Shown: in pieces, positions 1 through 8,434 of the stretch | Layout of the letters: each line of letters starts with the position of its first letter | How positions within the stretch are numbered: the stretch's first letter is position 1 | Assembly (NCBI GenBank): GCA_002418055.1 | Contig: DIDI01000037.1 | Coordinates: 75,331-139,330 of the forward strand | From: Lactobacillus sp. UBA5804 | GTDB lineage: Bacteria > Bacillota > Bacilli > Lactobacillales > Lactobacillaceae | Length of the DNA: 64,000 bases | Direction: 5' to 3' | The notes under the pieces: generated by a model | The model's input: only the letters and a program-made list of their open reading frames with translations | The model's database searches: none | What the model was told of the DNA's origin: nothing | Translations under genes and position numbers: made by a program

Positions 1-86
1 AAAATCCACATAAACCCAGTAAAATCAGTTGTGAAATGTTTGGCAATATCAACCATTATACTTTGCGATTAACTGCTGATTGGTAT

Positions 87-120
87 CAAAAAAGGGATTA
101 CGCAATATCCGAAATCCCTA
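87..120 (-). terminator. Rho-independent terminator after the Ldh_2 dehydrogenase
   Basis: Read on the minus strand, the arms AGGGATT and AATCCCT enclose a loop and are followed by six T's, starting about 15 nt after the dehydrogenase stop. It closes the citX/dehydrogenase transcript, so no citrate lyase genes follow in the same operon. Confidence 0.75.
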
Positions 121-135
121 GTTAAATCTACCATA

Positions 136-1272
136 TTAATAGTTATTATTAAACATTCCATCACTCTTTGGTGGTTGATAATCACCAAAGTAACGTGTTG
201 GATCCAGCTTTAAGTAATGACACAAATCGTAAATTTCAGTCATCGTCTTATCAATCACTGGAATGCCATTTTGCTTACGGTCGGCGACAAAACCATATTC
301 AGGCTCGCCATGCGTATAAATCCGCTTCTGCCCTTTTGCTTTCGGCGAATCACGCAATGCTTGTAAGTACTTGGACATATGTTTGATAATCGCATCCTTG
401 TCCCCAAAGGCAGCCAAATTAATCGCCATAAAGCCATGTGAAATACCGGATTTATTGTTCATCATCGTTTGGTCAGAAGTCGTTCCGAGCGATAGAATGG
501 AAGAAAAAATTTCAGCTACCATGGCATTCCCATAGCCTTTATGAGAACCATGAGCTTTATCACTACCACCTAATGGCAAAATACCCCCACCTGCTTTTTG
601 GGTGATATTCGCTAACACCTCAGCTGCATTGTTACTTTCAACACCGTCAGCATCTAGCGCCCAGCCGTCAGGAATGGGTTCAGCCATTTTATTATACATT
701 TCAAGCTTCCCACGGGTCACCACGGACGTAGAACCATCGAAGAAGAAGTAATACGGATCGGCTGGCATACACCAAGCCTGCGGATTAGTCCCAATCATGG
801 CTTTTTTACCATAAGTAGGCACCACGATGGCTTCAGAATTGGTTACTGAAAAGCCGAGCATTCCAGCTTCAGCTGCCATCCGAGCATAGTAGCCGGCAAT
901 GCCATAATGATTAGAGTTGCGGACAGTTACAATCCCAACCCCAATTTTCTTGGCCTTTTCAATGGCCAAATTCATGGCAAAATGCCCGTTTAATTGTCCC
1001 ATCCCGTCATGACCATCAACGACAGCCGAAACAGGCGTGTCAAAGATCACCTCAGGTTCGGCTGCAACTTTCATGGTACCTTTTTGAATGCCCTTATAAT
1101 AGCGCACCATTCGCTGCATCCCATGACTTTGAATACCATACAAGTCAGCTGTCAACAACACATCTGTGATGATTTTGGCCTTGGCTTCAGTAAAACCAAA
1201 TTTTTGAAATGCATCCATGCACAATTGATTTAGTTGTGCGTATGAAAATCGAACTTTTCTCTCTGACACCAC
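136..1272 (-). CDS. Ldh_2-family malate/L-lactate-type dehydrogenase
   Basis: NAD(P)-dependent 2-hydroxyacid dehydrogenase of the Ldh_2 family (YlbC/AllD/ComC type), unrelated in fold to classical LDH or MDH and cytoplasmic. Family landmarks are visible in order: SHGMQR near residue 50, NSNHYGIAGYY near residue 120 with the likely catalytic His, GTNP near residue 160, and HKGYGNAM near residue 245. At 378 residues it is slightly longer than the usual 330-360. It starts at GTG, with AGAGG five bases upstream. It lies 83 nt downstream of citX on the same strand and is followed by a terminator, so the two are probably cotranscribed. The substrate (malate, lactate, ureidoglycolate or another 2-hydroxyacid) cannot be told from sequence. 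Confidence 0.88.
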   Translation of the reverse strand: MVSERKVRFSYAQLNQLCMDAFQKFGFTEAKAKIITDVLLTADLYGIQSHGMQRMVRYYKGIQKGTMKVAAEPEVIFDTPVSAVVDGHDGMGQLNGHFAMNLAIEKAKKIGVGIVTVRNSNHYGIAGYYARMAAEAGMLGFSVTNSEAIVVPTYGKKAMIGTNPQAWCMPADPYYFFFDGSTSVVTRGKLEMYNKMAEPIPDGWALDADGVESNNAAEVLANITQKAGGGILPLGGSDKAHGSHKGYGNAMVAEIFSSILSLGTTSDQTMMNNKSGISHGFMAINLAAFGDKDAIIKHMSKYLQALRDSPKAKGQKRIYTHGEPEYGFVADRKQNGIPVIDKTMTEIYDLCHYLKLDPTRYFGDYQPPKSDGMFNNNY

Positions 1273-1355
1273 AAATACCTCTTTTTCAAAATCGATTAAT
1301 TGAATGAGCTAATCGTAGCATTACTTTTTAAAAAGTTCAAATTTATATATGTTTT

Positions 1356-1910
1356 TTAACTTTTGTTAAATAGTCTAGCTGCCAATAGCTGTGAAATATA
1401 ATTCTGTAATTCTGTCACAGTATGGCGTCGGCTGCGACTACAATCTTTCGCATTTCGCGCACATAGTAAACACTGTCTTGCGGGTGCTCCTAAGCGTGTT
1501 CGTGATAAATCAACTACGTCATCCCCTTGCTTAAAATGCACATCCAAATCAAATAGGCGTCTATCAGGGCGCCTACTTTCGAAGACAATTGCTAACGATT
1601 TAACCTGCTTGGCTGGTCCCGCAACTAGTAAAATTTCTTCGGGACCAGTTGCTGCTTGTCCCCAATCATGCACCATTTGAATTGGAAATTGTTGAGCGAC
1701 TTGCGCTTTAAACAGGCAAATTTCTTGTTCAAAGTACTGGCGAATAGCTGGGCTCGTCTTAATCGGTCCCGGAATATTTAATTTTGCGCCAATCACGACT
1801 TGTTGTGGATATTCTTTCGCCAGCTGCCACTGCACCGAAACCCGGCGATCACGATTTGCTAAAACCAAAGGGATATCTACGTTTGGACCACCTGAAAAAA
1901 TATTCATCAT
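1356..1910 (-). CDS. citX: CitX: apo-citrate lyase phosphoribosyl-dephospho-CoA transferase
   Basis: Holo-ACP synthase that attaches the triphosphoribosyl-dephospho-CoA prosthetic group to the citrate lyase acyl carrier protein CitD. The family pattern is clear: an N-terminal VLANRDRR and VVIGAKLNIPGPIK, then near the C-terminus RQCLLC followed by AKDCSRSRRH. Length, 184 residues, is typical. It starts at ATG-ATG behind AAAGGATGGATA. Normally it sits inside citCDEFXG; here none of those genes flank it. The partner downstream is an Ldh_2 dehydrogenase, and a terminator separates it from the next gene upstream. It may serve a citrate lyase encoded elsewhere, or it may be a leftover. Confidence 0.88.
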   Translation of the reverse strand: MMNIFSGGPNVDIPLVLANRDRRVSVQWQLAKEYPQQVVIGAKLNIPGPIKTSPAIRQYFEQEICLFKAQVAQQFPIQMVHDWGQAATGPEEILLVAGPAKQVKSLAIVFESRRPDRRLFDLDVHFKQGDDVVDLSRTRLGAPARQCLLCARNAKDCSRSRRHTVTELQNYISQLLAARLFNKS

Positions 1911-1943
1911 TATCCATCCTTTATCTGCTTACTGCTTGCTTTA

Positions 1944-1972
1944 ATTTTAGTGGTCGTTATCTGACAGTGCAA
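1944..1972 (-). promoter_or_regulatory. Sigma-70-type promoter of citX
   Basis: On the minus strand, -35 TTGCAC (1972..1967), a 17-nt spacer and -10 TAAAAT (1949..1944), about 34 nt before the citX start. Both boxes are one mismatch or two from consensus. Confidence 0.6.
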
Positions 1973-1982
1973 GTTCAAACTA

Positions 1983-2017
1983 AAAACAGGTGTGCGATGA
2001 ACTAGCACACCTGTTTT
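1983..2017 (-). terminator. Strong terminator after the nitroreductase gene
   Basis: Thirteen-base perfect arms (AAAACAGGTGTGC / GCACACCTGTTTT) around a 9-nt loop. It is symmetrical, so it could work on both strands; it lies directly after the nitroreductase stop. Confidence 0.85.
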
Positions 2018-2031
2018 GGTAAATGAAGCGT

Positions 2032-2664
2032 TTATTGATAATCCACTGATTCGCCAATATCATACCGACTCGTCCTCATCGCAACTGGCGCCTTGGCTGA
2101 CTTACCAATCGCAACCGCCATCACTGGGACAAATTGCTCTGGATCTAGCCCGACGCTTTCAGCTGCCTTGCTAGCATCATAACCAGCAATGGCATTAGTA
2201 TCATAACCATGGGCTTGTGCAATCAACATGAATTGCATCGCAGCCAATGAAGTATCAATCGTGGCATCTGTCTTTAGCATCGCTTCAGATGCATGTTCAT
2301 AAAGTGGCATAAAGGTGTTCAGGGCAGCCTCCATTGCTTCCTTAGTTACTTTTTTAGCCTTATACATCCCCTGCCACAGCTTGCGATACTTCTTATAAGC
2401 TAGCTTATTACCAAAGAAGAGCACCACTGCAGCACTCGTATCAACTTGCGGGAAGTTAAAAGGCATAAAGTAGTGTCGCAGCTTTTCCTTACCAGCCGGC
2501 GTATCAACTACGATAAATTTCCAAGCTTGTAAATTACAAGCTGATGGTGCCGTAATCGCCATTTTTAACATGGCCGTCATTTCGTCACGACTAATTTTAA
2601 CCTTCGGGTCAAATTCACGAATCGATTGCCGCTTCGTCATCACAGTTTCAATCTCTTGGGGCAT
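2032..2664 (-). CDS. Nitroreductase family protein (FMN-dependent)
   Basis: Probable FMN-binding NAD(P)H oxidoreductase of the nitroreductase superfamily, cytoplasmic. The N-terminus has the flavin-binding RQSIREFDP, followed by ITAPSACNLQAWKFIVV and, in the C-terminal half, AAMQFMLIAQAHGYDTNAIAGYD and the closing GKSAKAP. About 210 residues, full length for the family. A longer frame begins at a GTG three codons earlier, but AAGGAG spaced 8 nt fits the ATG at 2664. Single gene between two terminator/promoter boundaries; the physiological substrate is unknown. It is a different subfamily from the broken nitroreductase at 41.6 kb. Confidence 0.88.
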   Translation of the reverse strand: MPQEIETVMTKRQSIREFDPKVKISRDEMTAMLKMAITAPSACNLQAWKFIVVDTPAGKEKLRHYFMPFNFPQVDTSAAVVLFFGNKLAYKKYRKLWQGMYKAKKVTKEAMEAALNTFMPLYEHASEAMLKTDATIDTSLAAMQFMLIAQAHGYDTNAIAGYDASKAAESVGLDPEQFVPVMAVAIGKSAKAPVAMRTSRYDIGESVDYQ

Positions 2665-2764
2665 GGTAATCACTCCTTTTAATAAATGCTACCGCTTTCA
2701 TATCATCTATATTATAAACATTGGCGCTGATAACTGCAACTAAGCTGGCTAACCTTAAAGTAAC

Positions 2765-3724
2765 TTAACTTTCGCGATTACGTAGTTTCAGTCCAGTAAT
2801 GAAATACGCCAAATTACCTAAGATTAGGTTAAGTAAAAATAAGCTGGCTAAGAGTACCATGGCACTATAAAAGGCATGGAAGCTTAAAAAGAAATAGCTG
2901 ATTATCGTTAATAGCACCGTCAGTAAACCGAAGCGCATACCAGCCCGCACGAAATATTGCCAACGGTTCTGAGGTGACCGTCCCAAGCGTTTGCTGCGAC
3001 GCCAATTCTGGTTAGCCAGCCAATAATGAACTGCTAGCCCTAACAATACCAGTACTGCAATGACCATAAATTCTCCGGCAAAGGACCAGCGATGGTGGTG
3101 GTGTGCTTTCACGAAAGCAGGACTGGTCACTTTAGCATGATATTGCTTAGCAATTTTACTAATAACGCGATTGCTACTATCAATCAGAACGCGATAATTT
3201 GCAATCGGCGTTTTGCCGGTAGGCTGATCAACTCCAGTCGATAGAAAATATTGATTGGCACTGACGGCTTTTAAAGGCTTCAATTGACCAATGACCGCAT
3301 AATAGGTTCGTCCGACAATTAAATACTTGTTCCCCTGTACTTCTTTCGTATTTAAGCGAGACCCATACTCAACGACGGCGAAGCTAACCATGCCTTGGAA
3401 ATCATCACTGGTAAAATAATGCCCCACATAAGTAGGCATACTCGTCACACTCTGATTCGACCAGACTAATACTTGTCCGCGCTCATATTGGTTTTCAAGA
3501 TGGACTTGAATGGCCGTTCGGTATGGCTTTAGCGTTCGTAGAAAGCTGCTAACCGATTTACGGCTTGACAGCTTCAAGTAGCGAGAGTTATTGCTCAAGC
3601 CATGTGCCTCGAGCAGATCATCTGCTAGTCGTGATTGAATATTTGAGAGCATAATACCTTGAATAAGCAAAGAAACTAACAGCATCAATAATAATAGATA
3701 TTTTTGGTATTTGGACTTAATCAT
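2765..3724 (-). CDS. Membrane protein with large extracellular N-terminal loop, function unknown
   Basis: Not recognised. The 319 residues show a hydrophobic segment at about 8-30, a hydrophilic stretch of about 190 residues containing HHHH near 210, then three membrane spans (about 217-236, 263-285, 288-311), so the large loop is probably outside. The layout recalls one half of a MacB/FtsX-type permease, without any motif to prove it. It starts inside the stop of the methyltransferase upstream (ATGA overlap), so the two are translationally coupled. No ABC ATPase is nearby. Confidence 0.7.
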   Translation of the reverse strand: MIKSKYQKYLLLLMLLVSLLIQGIMLSNIQSRLADDLLEAHGLSNNSRYLKLSSRKSVSSFLRTLKPYRTAIQVHLENQYERGQVLVWSNQSVTSMPTYVGHYFTSDDFQGMVSFAVVEYGSRLNTKEVQGNKYLIVGRTYYAVIGQLKPLKAVSANQYFLSTGVDQPTGKTPIANYRVLIDSSNRVISKIAKQYHAKVTSPAFVKAHHHHRWSFAGEFMVIAVLVLLGLAVHYWLANQNWRRSKRLGRSPQNRWQYFVRAGMRFGLLTVLLTIISYFFLSFHAFYSAMVLLASLFLLNLILGNLAYFITGLKLRNRES

Positions 3725-4452
3725 CTTTTAACCTGTAATATTTCTTCGTCAATAAAGTCATAACTCATGAATTGCGTATTAATGTCCCACAATGCACTAA
3801 AGTCGACTAACTCAGCTTGCTGCCAAAACATGGTGGTATTAGTCGCGCCACTACGATCACCTACAAAGAGTAATTGCGCATGATCAGTGTAACGCCGAAC
3901 GGCTTTAATTAAAGCCATATCGGCATGTCCAAAATTGGGTGACCAGGAACAAAAGACTAAGTCAACCATCGGATAATTTTTTACAGCTACTAGTGCCGAT
4001 AAATCTTGCACCGGAAAGAATGGCTGGCTTCCCGTCTTTGACGTCTTAGCCCACTCTAATGAATCTGTGGCAATGGTCTTTAGTCCTACAGCATCAAACG
4101 CCTTGGACCAATATGCATTTCCCGCCATCACTTCTAAGACACTAGTTGCATTAAAATGTTGTCTGATCGCCTGGGCAGCTGCTATATTGGGCAGCGACCA
4201 AATCCCATATTGGATTGATAGATATTGTCTTAAACTATTCAATAGCTGCTGTGCCACTTTTAATTTTTCCTGCTGCGGCATTGTTAACCGTTGCGCTGGT
4301 CGAATACCACCAAGCGGTCTTGGTGCCCGATTCAACACAACTTTTTGGTCAACCGCCTGCACAACACGGCGCACATCCAGTACCTGGGTATGTAACGCTG
4401 GCAACTGCAGTGCTTGGTCTAATTCGGTTAATTTTCTCATAAAATCTGTCAT
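3721..4452 (-). CDS. Class I SAM-dependent methyltransferase-like protein
   Basis: Residues about 115-205 hold a Rossmann methyltransferase core: VLEVMAGNAYWSKAF is motif I with the glycine-containing loop, IATDSLEW carries the acidic ribose-binding residue, and VDLVFCSWSPN is the motif IV position. The 110-residue N-terminal part is not recognised. The substrate is unknown; several lactobacilli have similar stand-alone proteins. It starts at ATG behind AAGGTG and overlaps the membrane protein downstream by 4 nt, suggesting a joint role or shared control. Confidence 0.75.
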   Translation of the reverse strand: MTDFMRKLTELDQALQLPALHTQVLDVRRVVQAVDQKVVLNRAPRPLGGIRPAQRLTMPQQEKLKVAQQLLNSLRQYLSIQYGIWSLPNIAAAQAIRQHFNATSVLEVMAGNAYWSKAFDAVGLKTIATDSLEWAKTSKTGSQPFFPVQDLSALVAVKNYPMVDLVFCSWSPNFGHADMALIKAVRRYTDHAQLLFVGDRSGATNTTMFWQQAELVDFSALWDINTQFMSYDFIDEEILQVKR

Positions 4453-4537
4453 TTGTATTACACCTTAAGAATGATTTTACCATGCAAAAGCCACTTAATC
4501 AGTTATAATTGAGATTGTAAGATAAAGGAGTGAAGTC

Positions 4538-5101
4538 ATGACAAAGAAAAAAATAGCACGGACTGAGGAGCCAGAGAGCTTTGGCAAGTCAGTTTTACAA
4601 GTTCTGGGAATGACAGCCGTTATATTGGTAATTTGGTACTTTGTCTTTTCGTTAGTACTTTCAAATGATCGTGTGTTTGGTCCTTCGATGCAACCTACCT
4701 TTGAAAAAGATGATCGCTTAATTTCCATTCGGCAGTTTACCCCTGCACGCAATGATATCGTCGTCTTAAAAGCACCAGATGCCCCTAACGCGTTATACAT
4801 TAAACGGATTGTAGGGTTGCCAGGTGACCGGATTGTCGCCAAGAATGACCGGATGTACATTAATGGTAAGCTTTACCCTGAGCCATATCTTAACAATCAT
4901 TTCAAACAGGCTGATCGTGCCACTGGTAAAAATTATACCTTTAATTTTAAGGTCACAGTTCCTAAAGGTTATTATTGGGTCATGGGCGATCATCGTGATA
5001 TCTCTAACGATTCACGCTACTTTGGTCCAGTTAAACGAAGTAGCTTGCTTAGTCAAGTGAAATTAAGGTATTGGCCAATCACGCAAATTGCTTTCTTTTA
5101 A
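4538..5101 (+). CDS. lepB: Signal peptidase I
   Basis: Membrane-anchored serine/lysine protease that removes signal peptides from secreted preproteins outside the membrane. One membrane span at about residues 19-42 follows a basic N-terminus. The catalytic Ser50 is in GPSMQPTF and the general-base Lys89 in YIKRIVGLPGDRI; later boxes include YYWVMGDHRDISNDSRYFGPV. The 187-residue length is normal for Gram-positive SipS types. SD AAAGGAG lies 8 nt before ATG, and TTATAAT about 30 nt upstream is a likely -10. A small gene follows 42 nt later and shares the terminator. Confidence 0.95.
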   Translation: MTKKKIARTEEPESFGKSVLQVLGMTAVILVIWYFVFSLVLSNDRVFGPSMQPTFEKDDRLISIRQFTPARNDIVVLKAPDAPNALYIKRIVGLPGDRIVAKNDRMYINGKLYPEPYLNNHFKQADRATGKNYTFNFKVTVPKGYYWVMGDHRDISNDSRYFGPVKRSSLLSQVKLRYWPITQIAFF

Positions 5102-5143
5102 CCCATTTGGAACATACCAGCAATAAAACTAAGGAGCTCAATT

Positions 5144-5332
5144 ATGAATCAAACAGATCTGTCGGATGCAATTATTAATTTTGAGGTGAAACAGCACCTC
5201 ACAGATACCGATTTAGCCTTTGCCAGTCACCTTTCCGTAGAGAAAATTCATGCGATGAAGATTCAACGTGGTGATTTCACAGATGATGAAATTAATCAGC
5301 TCTATGACTACTTGTCAGCTAACAGCAAATAG
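5144..5332 (+). CDS. Small 62-residue protein, HTH-like, lactobacillus-specific
   Basis: Function unknown. A good SD (AAGGAG, 8 nt) precedes the ATG, and a strong terminator follows, so it is a real gene. The sequence has a predicted all-helical look, with LTDTDLAFASHLSVEKIHAMK resembling a helix-turn-helix core and an acidic helix DDEINQLYDYL at the end. It recalls small conserved lactobacillus proteins of the LBP_cg2779 type; this match is from memory and weak. Cotranscription with lepB is likely. Confidence 0.7.
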   Translation: MNQTDLSDAIINFEVKQHLTDTDLAFASHLSVEKIHAMKIQRGDFTDDEINQLYDYLSANSK

Positions 5333-5351
5333 CTAACTGAACACTTATAGT

Positions 5352-5390
5352 AAAAAAGCCTAGTATTTAAAAGAATACTAGGCTTTTTTA
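5352..5390 (+). terminator. Terminator of lepB and small gene
   Basis: Arms AGCCTAGTATT / AATACTAGGCT (11 bp) with a 6-nt loop, A-run before and T-run after. The 228 bases from here to pepT contain no gene or other structure that I can see. Confidence 0.9.
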
Positions 5391-5618
5391 CTTTTGTGAA
5401 TGCTACTAGCATGTTTCACACTGCCATTTTTTTGATACTTACTTTAAATAATAGGCTTAATCCTTGATATTAAAGGCATTTGGACAAATAATCAGTAATT
5501 AAGCTAGTAGTGCATAACTGCAATGGCTATATCAGTAAGCCTTTTCTTTGCTGCTAACAATGTATTCTTACCGAGTGGCTAATAAAGCTATTGTTGAAAA
5601 ATGATCCTAGCATTTGTT

Positions 5619-6860
5619 TCACTTGATTGGCGCTTCAGCTAAACGACTCACAATTCTAACCAAGACATCAACCGCTAAATACATCGATTCTAAAACGGTA
5701 TATTCATAGCGGCCATGCATATTTTCTTCTCCCGCAAAGAGATTTGGACATGGTAATCCCATATAAGTTAATTGTGAGCCATCCGTTCCCCCGCGAACTG
5801 GATCCTCATTAATCTTGAGGCCAAGATCACGATAAGCAGCTCTGGCCAAGTCTACAATTTCTGGATGTTGCTTGAGTTCGTCAGCCATATTATAATATTG
5901 GTCATGCATTTTTAAGCTAATCCGAGATGTTCCTAAAGTAGCATTTAAACGATCGACGATATCACGTATCATCTGTTTACGTGTCTCAAGTCCGTCCCGT
6001 TCAAAGTCCCGAATAATGTATTCTAATTGCGCATGATCAACCGTTCCGGATAAGTGGCACAAATGGAAAAAGCCTTCCTTACCGGAAGTTTGCTCTGGTA
6101 CTTCCTTTGCCGGTAAGCTATTTTGGAAATCACGCGCAATCTTGAGGGCACTAACCATTTGTCCCTTGGCAACTGCCGGATGAACATCAACTCCTTGAAT
6201 GCTCAGTTCAAACTGAGCCGCTGAGAAGGTTCCCCAATCTAGCTTTCCGGGCTTTTCACCATCAACCGTAAAGGCAAAAGCAGCGCCAAAGTCGGCCACA
6301 TCAAAATGGCTCGCGCCTGTGCCAATTTCTTCATCAGGCGTAAAGGCTAAGCGGATTCGGCCATGCTTTATCTCAGGATGAGCCAAGAGATATTCTGCCA
6401 GTGTGACTAGCTCACTCACTCCGCACTTGTCATCGCCACCAAGCAGCGTATCGCCAGAAGCACTGATAATTGTTTGCCCCTGATAGTCATGTAGATGGGG
6501 AAAGATGGCTGGATCAAGGTAAAAATCACTGTCCCCTAACTGGATTTTAGATTGACCATCATAGTTCTTGGTAATTTGCGGCCGAATATTTTCAGAATTG
6601 AAATCAGCCGTATCACAGTGGGCTAAGAAGCCAATGACTGGAACGATAGTGGTCGTAGTTGCTGGAATTTCTGCAATGACCGCACCAGCCTGCTGGTTGT
6701 AGTGCACGTCACTTAGACCTAAGTCGACCAAATCTTGCATCACTACTTTTTGAAAATCCACTTCCCGTTGAGTGGATGGGAAACACGTCGCATGCTCATC
6801 TGAACGTGAATTGATTTTAACGTATTTTAAAAATCGCGGTAATAAAGTTGGGTATTCCAT
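5619..6860 (-). CDS. pepT: Peptidase T (tripeptide aminopeptidase)
   Basis: Cytoplasmic zinc-dependent M20B tripeptidase that releases N-terminal residues from tripeptides, part of the proteolytic amino-acid supply of lactic acid bacteria. Metal ligands and catalytic acids are all present: GFLAHCDTAD near residue 80, GGDDKCGV near 140, the TPDEEIGTGA pair of glutamates near 175, FTVDGEKPG near 197, and the final His in ENMHGRYEY near 380. Length 413 matches the family's usual 405-415. SD AAGGAG precedes the ATG. The Nif3-family gene ends 12 nt upstream, so pepT is probably last in the trmK-nif3-pepT transcript. Confidence 0.95.
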   Translation of the reverse strand: MEYPTLLPRFLKYVKINSRSDEHATCFPSTQREVDFQKVVMQDLVDLGLSDVHYNQQAGAVIAEIPATTTTIVPVIGFLAHCDTADFNSENIRPQITKNYDGQSKIQLGDSDFYLDPAIFPHLHDYQGQTIISASGDTLLGGDDKCGVSELVTLAEYLLAHPEIKHGRIRLAFTPDEEIGTGASHFDVADFGAAFAFTVDGEKPGKLDWGTFSAAQFELSIQGVDVHPAVAKGQMVSALKIARDFQNSLPAKEVPEQTSGKEGFFHLCHLSGTVDHAQLEYIIRDFERDGLETRKQMIRDIVDRLNATLGTSRISLKMHDQYYNMADELKQHPEIVDLARAAYRDLGLKINEDPVRGGTDGSQLTYMGLPCPNLFAGEENMHGRYEYTVLESMYLAVDVLVRIVSRLAEAPIK

Positions 6861-6872
6861 ATAAACTCCTTG

Positions 6873-7670
6873 TTAAAACAAATCTTGAAAAGGATTGGTT
6901 GAGACGTTTGAATAGTAGCAAGTGATGGGCCAATGTTGCTGTTCACGCCATGTTTCTAATAACTTGAACACCTGATATTTGAATAACTTCTCCGTATAAT
7001 GGCCGGGATCGACCACTGCTAGCCCCGCTGAAATAATATCATGACCAACATGATAATAGATATCACCGGTAACAAAGGCGTCTAAGTGAGCCTTAACTGC
7101 CTCCTGCCAGTACTTACCACCATCACCACAGATAAATCCAATCCGGCGAACGGGCTGGTCATTATTGGCAGTAATCAACCGGGCCATCTTAATATGCATC
7201 TGCTTCTTAACATAATAAGCAAACTCCAGTGCACTCATAGTTTGCGGCAACTCTCCTTGCCTACCAATCGCAATCCCATCTGTATCAGGCATAAATGGGG
7301 TCACATGCTTTAAGCCTAATTCCTCGGCTTGCCAATCACTAGAACCACCCGTTGCCTTGTCACAATTGGTATGAATGGCATAGACCGTAATATGATGGGC
7401 GATAATTTGACCATACATCGCATTCTGAGGATTAGAAAAATCTAAATTACTGGTAGGGCGAAACATGGCCGGGTGATGGCTGACAATTAAATCAACCCCT
7501 AGCTTAATAGCTTCATCCACCACGTTAGGTCGCACATCTAAAGTGGTCATCACCTTCGTGACGGGAGCCATTAGCGAGCCAATTTGCAACCCAACTGGGT
7601 CACCTTCGCTTGCTAAATTTTCTGGAAAACGACGACGTAATTGGGTGACAACGTCTTTAACTGTGATCAT
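6873..7670 (-). CDS. Nif3-like dinuclear metal-center protein
   Basis: NIF3/YqfO family, possibly a GTP cyclohydrolase I type 2-like metalloprotein; its true function is unsettled. Metal-binding residues are visible in DLIVSHHPAMF near residue 65, AIHTNCDKA near 100 and, near the C-terminus, DPGHYTEKLF. At 265 residues it is the short form without the insert domain of the roughly 370-residue Bacillus YqfO. It overlaps the 3' end of trmK by 14 nt, a pairing conserved across Firmicutes. Its own SD AAGGAG lies inside the trmK coding region. Confidence 0.9.
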   Translation of the reverse strand: MITVKDVVTQLRRRFPENLASEGDPVGLQIGSLMAPVTKVMTTLDVRPNVVDEAIKLGVDLIVSHHPAMFRPTSNLDFSNPQNAMYGQIIAHHITVYAIHTNCDKATGGSSDWQAEELGLKHVTPFMPDTDGIAIGRQGELPQTMSALEFAYYVKKQMHIKMARLITANNDQPVRRIGFICGDGGKYWQEAVKAHLDAFVTGDIYYHVGHDIISAGLAVVDPGHYTEKLFKYQVFKLLETWREQQHWPITCYYSNVSTNPFQDLF

Positions 7671-8349
7671 CGCTTAAAATCTCCTTAATTAACTTTTGTT
7701 CTGCCACAACCTGCTTGATTAAATGGGTATCAGGTTTTTTAGCACGCTGTAGATTGGTCAGTAATTTAGCTAAATAAGCCGCCCGATCTATCCATTTTTT
7801 CTGAAAAATGCGGCCACGCTGCTTTAAAATATAGGGACCAAACAACAACTCCGACTCAGTTAACGCAAATCTCGCTGTTCCGAGTTTAGCCTTGATCAGT
7901 TCATAACTGTGCCCAGCCTCAGTCAAGAGCTTTTCAGCGACAATTTGATAGTGATGGTCCATTAACCAGTGACGCACAATTGGTTCACCAACGTTAGGTG
8001 CTAAGACCAGCGTGGGTAATAACAAACCGTTTTCAGCCCCGGCTTGTAAAATTTCAGTAATCAGTCGACCACCCATACCCGCAATGACTGCGGTATTAAT
8101 GCGATCAGTTGGTAAAATAGTTGCCAGCCCTGAACCTAATCGCGTCTTAATCTGGTTTTCCAGACCAGCCGCTTGAATATCAGCTTGAGCATTGGCGAGG
8201 GGGCCTTTGCCAACATCGCTCGCAATAACAAAATTAGCTCGTTGCTGTTTAAATAGCGCAATCGGTAAATAAGCATGATCAGTCCCAATATCGGCCACTC
8301 GTGCCCCAGAATCCACCAGTTCTACTAGTGCTTGTAATCTTAAATTCAT
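7657..8349 (-). CDS. trmK: tRNA (adenine(22)-N(1))-methyltransferase
   Basis: Methylates N1 of A22 in the D-arm of certain tRNAs using SAM. The N-terminal Rossmann core is recognisable: VADIGTDHAYLPIAL (motif I), VIASDVGKGPLANA, then AVIAGMGGRLI and the catalytic-site LVLAPN near residue 115. The C-terminal 70 residues are helical and basic, as in YqfN/TrmK. Length 230 is typical. It is first gene of a tight trmK-nif3-pepT run and diverges from the Nudix gene on the other side. Confidence 0.92.
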   Translation of the reverse strand: MNLRLQALVELVDSGARVADIGTDHAYLPIALFKQQRANFVIASDVGKGPLANAQADIQAAGLENQIKTRLGSGLATILPTDRINTAVIAGMGGRLITEILQAGAENGLLLPTLVLAPNVGEPIVRHWLMDHHYQIVAEKLLTEAGHSYELIKAKLGTARFALTESELLFGPYILKQRGRIFQKKWIDRAAYLAKLLTNLQRAKKPDTHLIKQVVAEQKLIKEILSDDHS

Positions 8350-8434
8350 AACATCCTCGCTTTATCTATGCTGGTAGCTACTCATCTGCTATACTCAATA
8401 TCATAATCCTCTAATTGAAAGCAGGCAGCAAAAA

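Noticed and set aside
4067..4468. 133-codon open frame opposite the methyltransferase gene
   Set aside because: Antisense to a well-supported gene; cysteine-rich random-looking translation.
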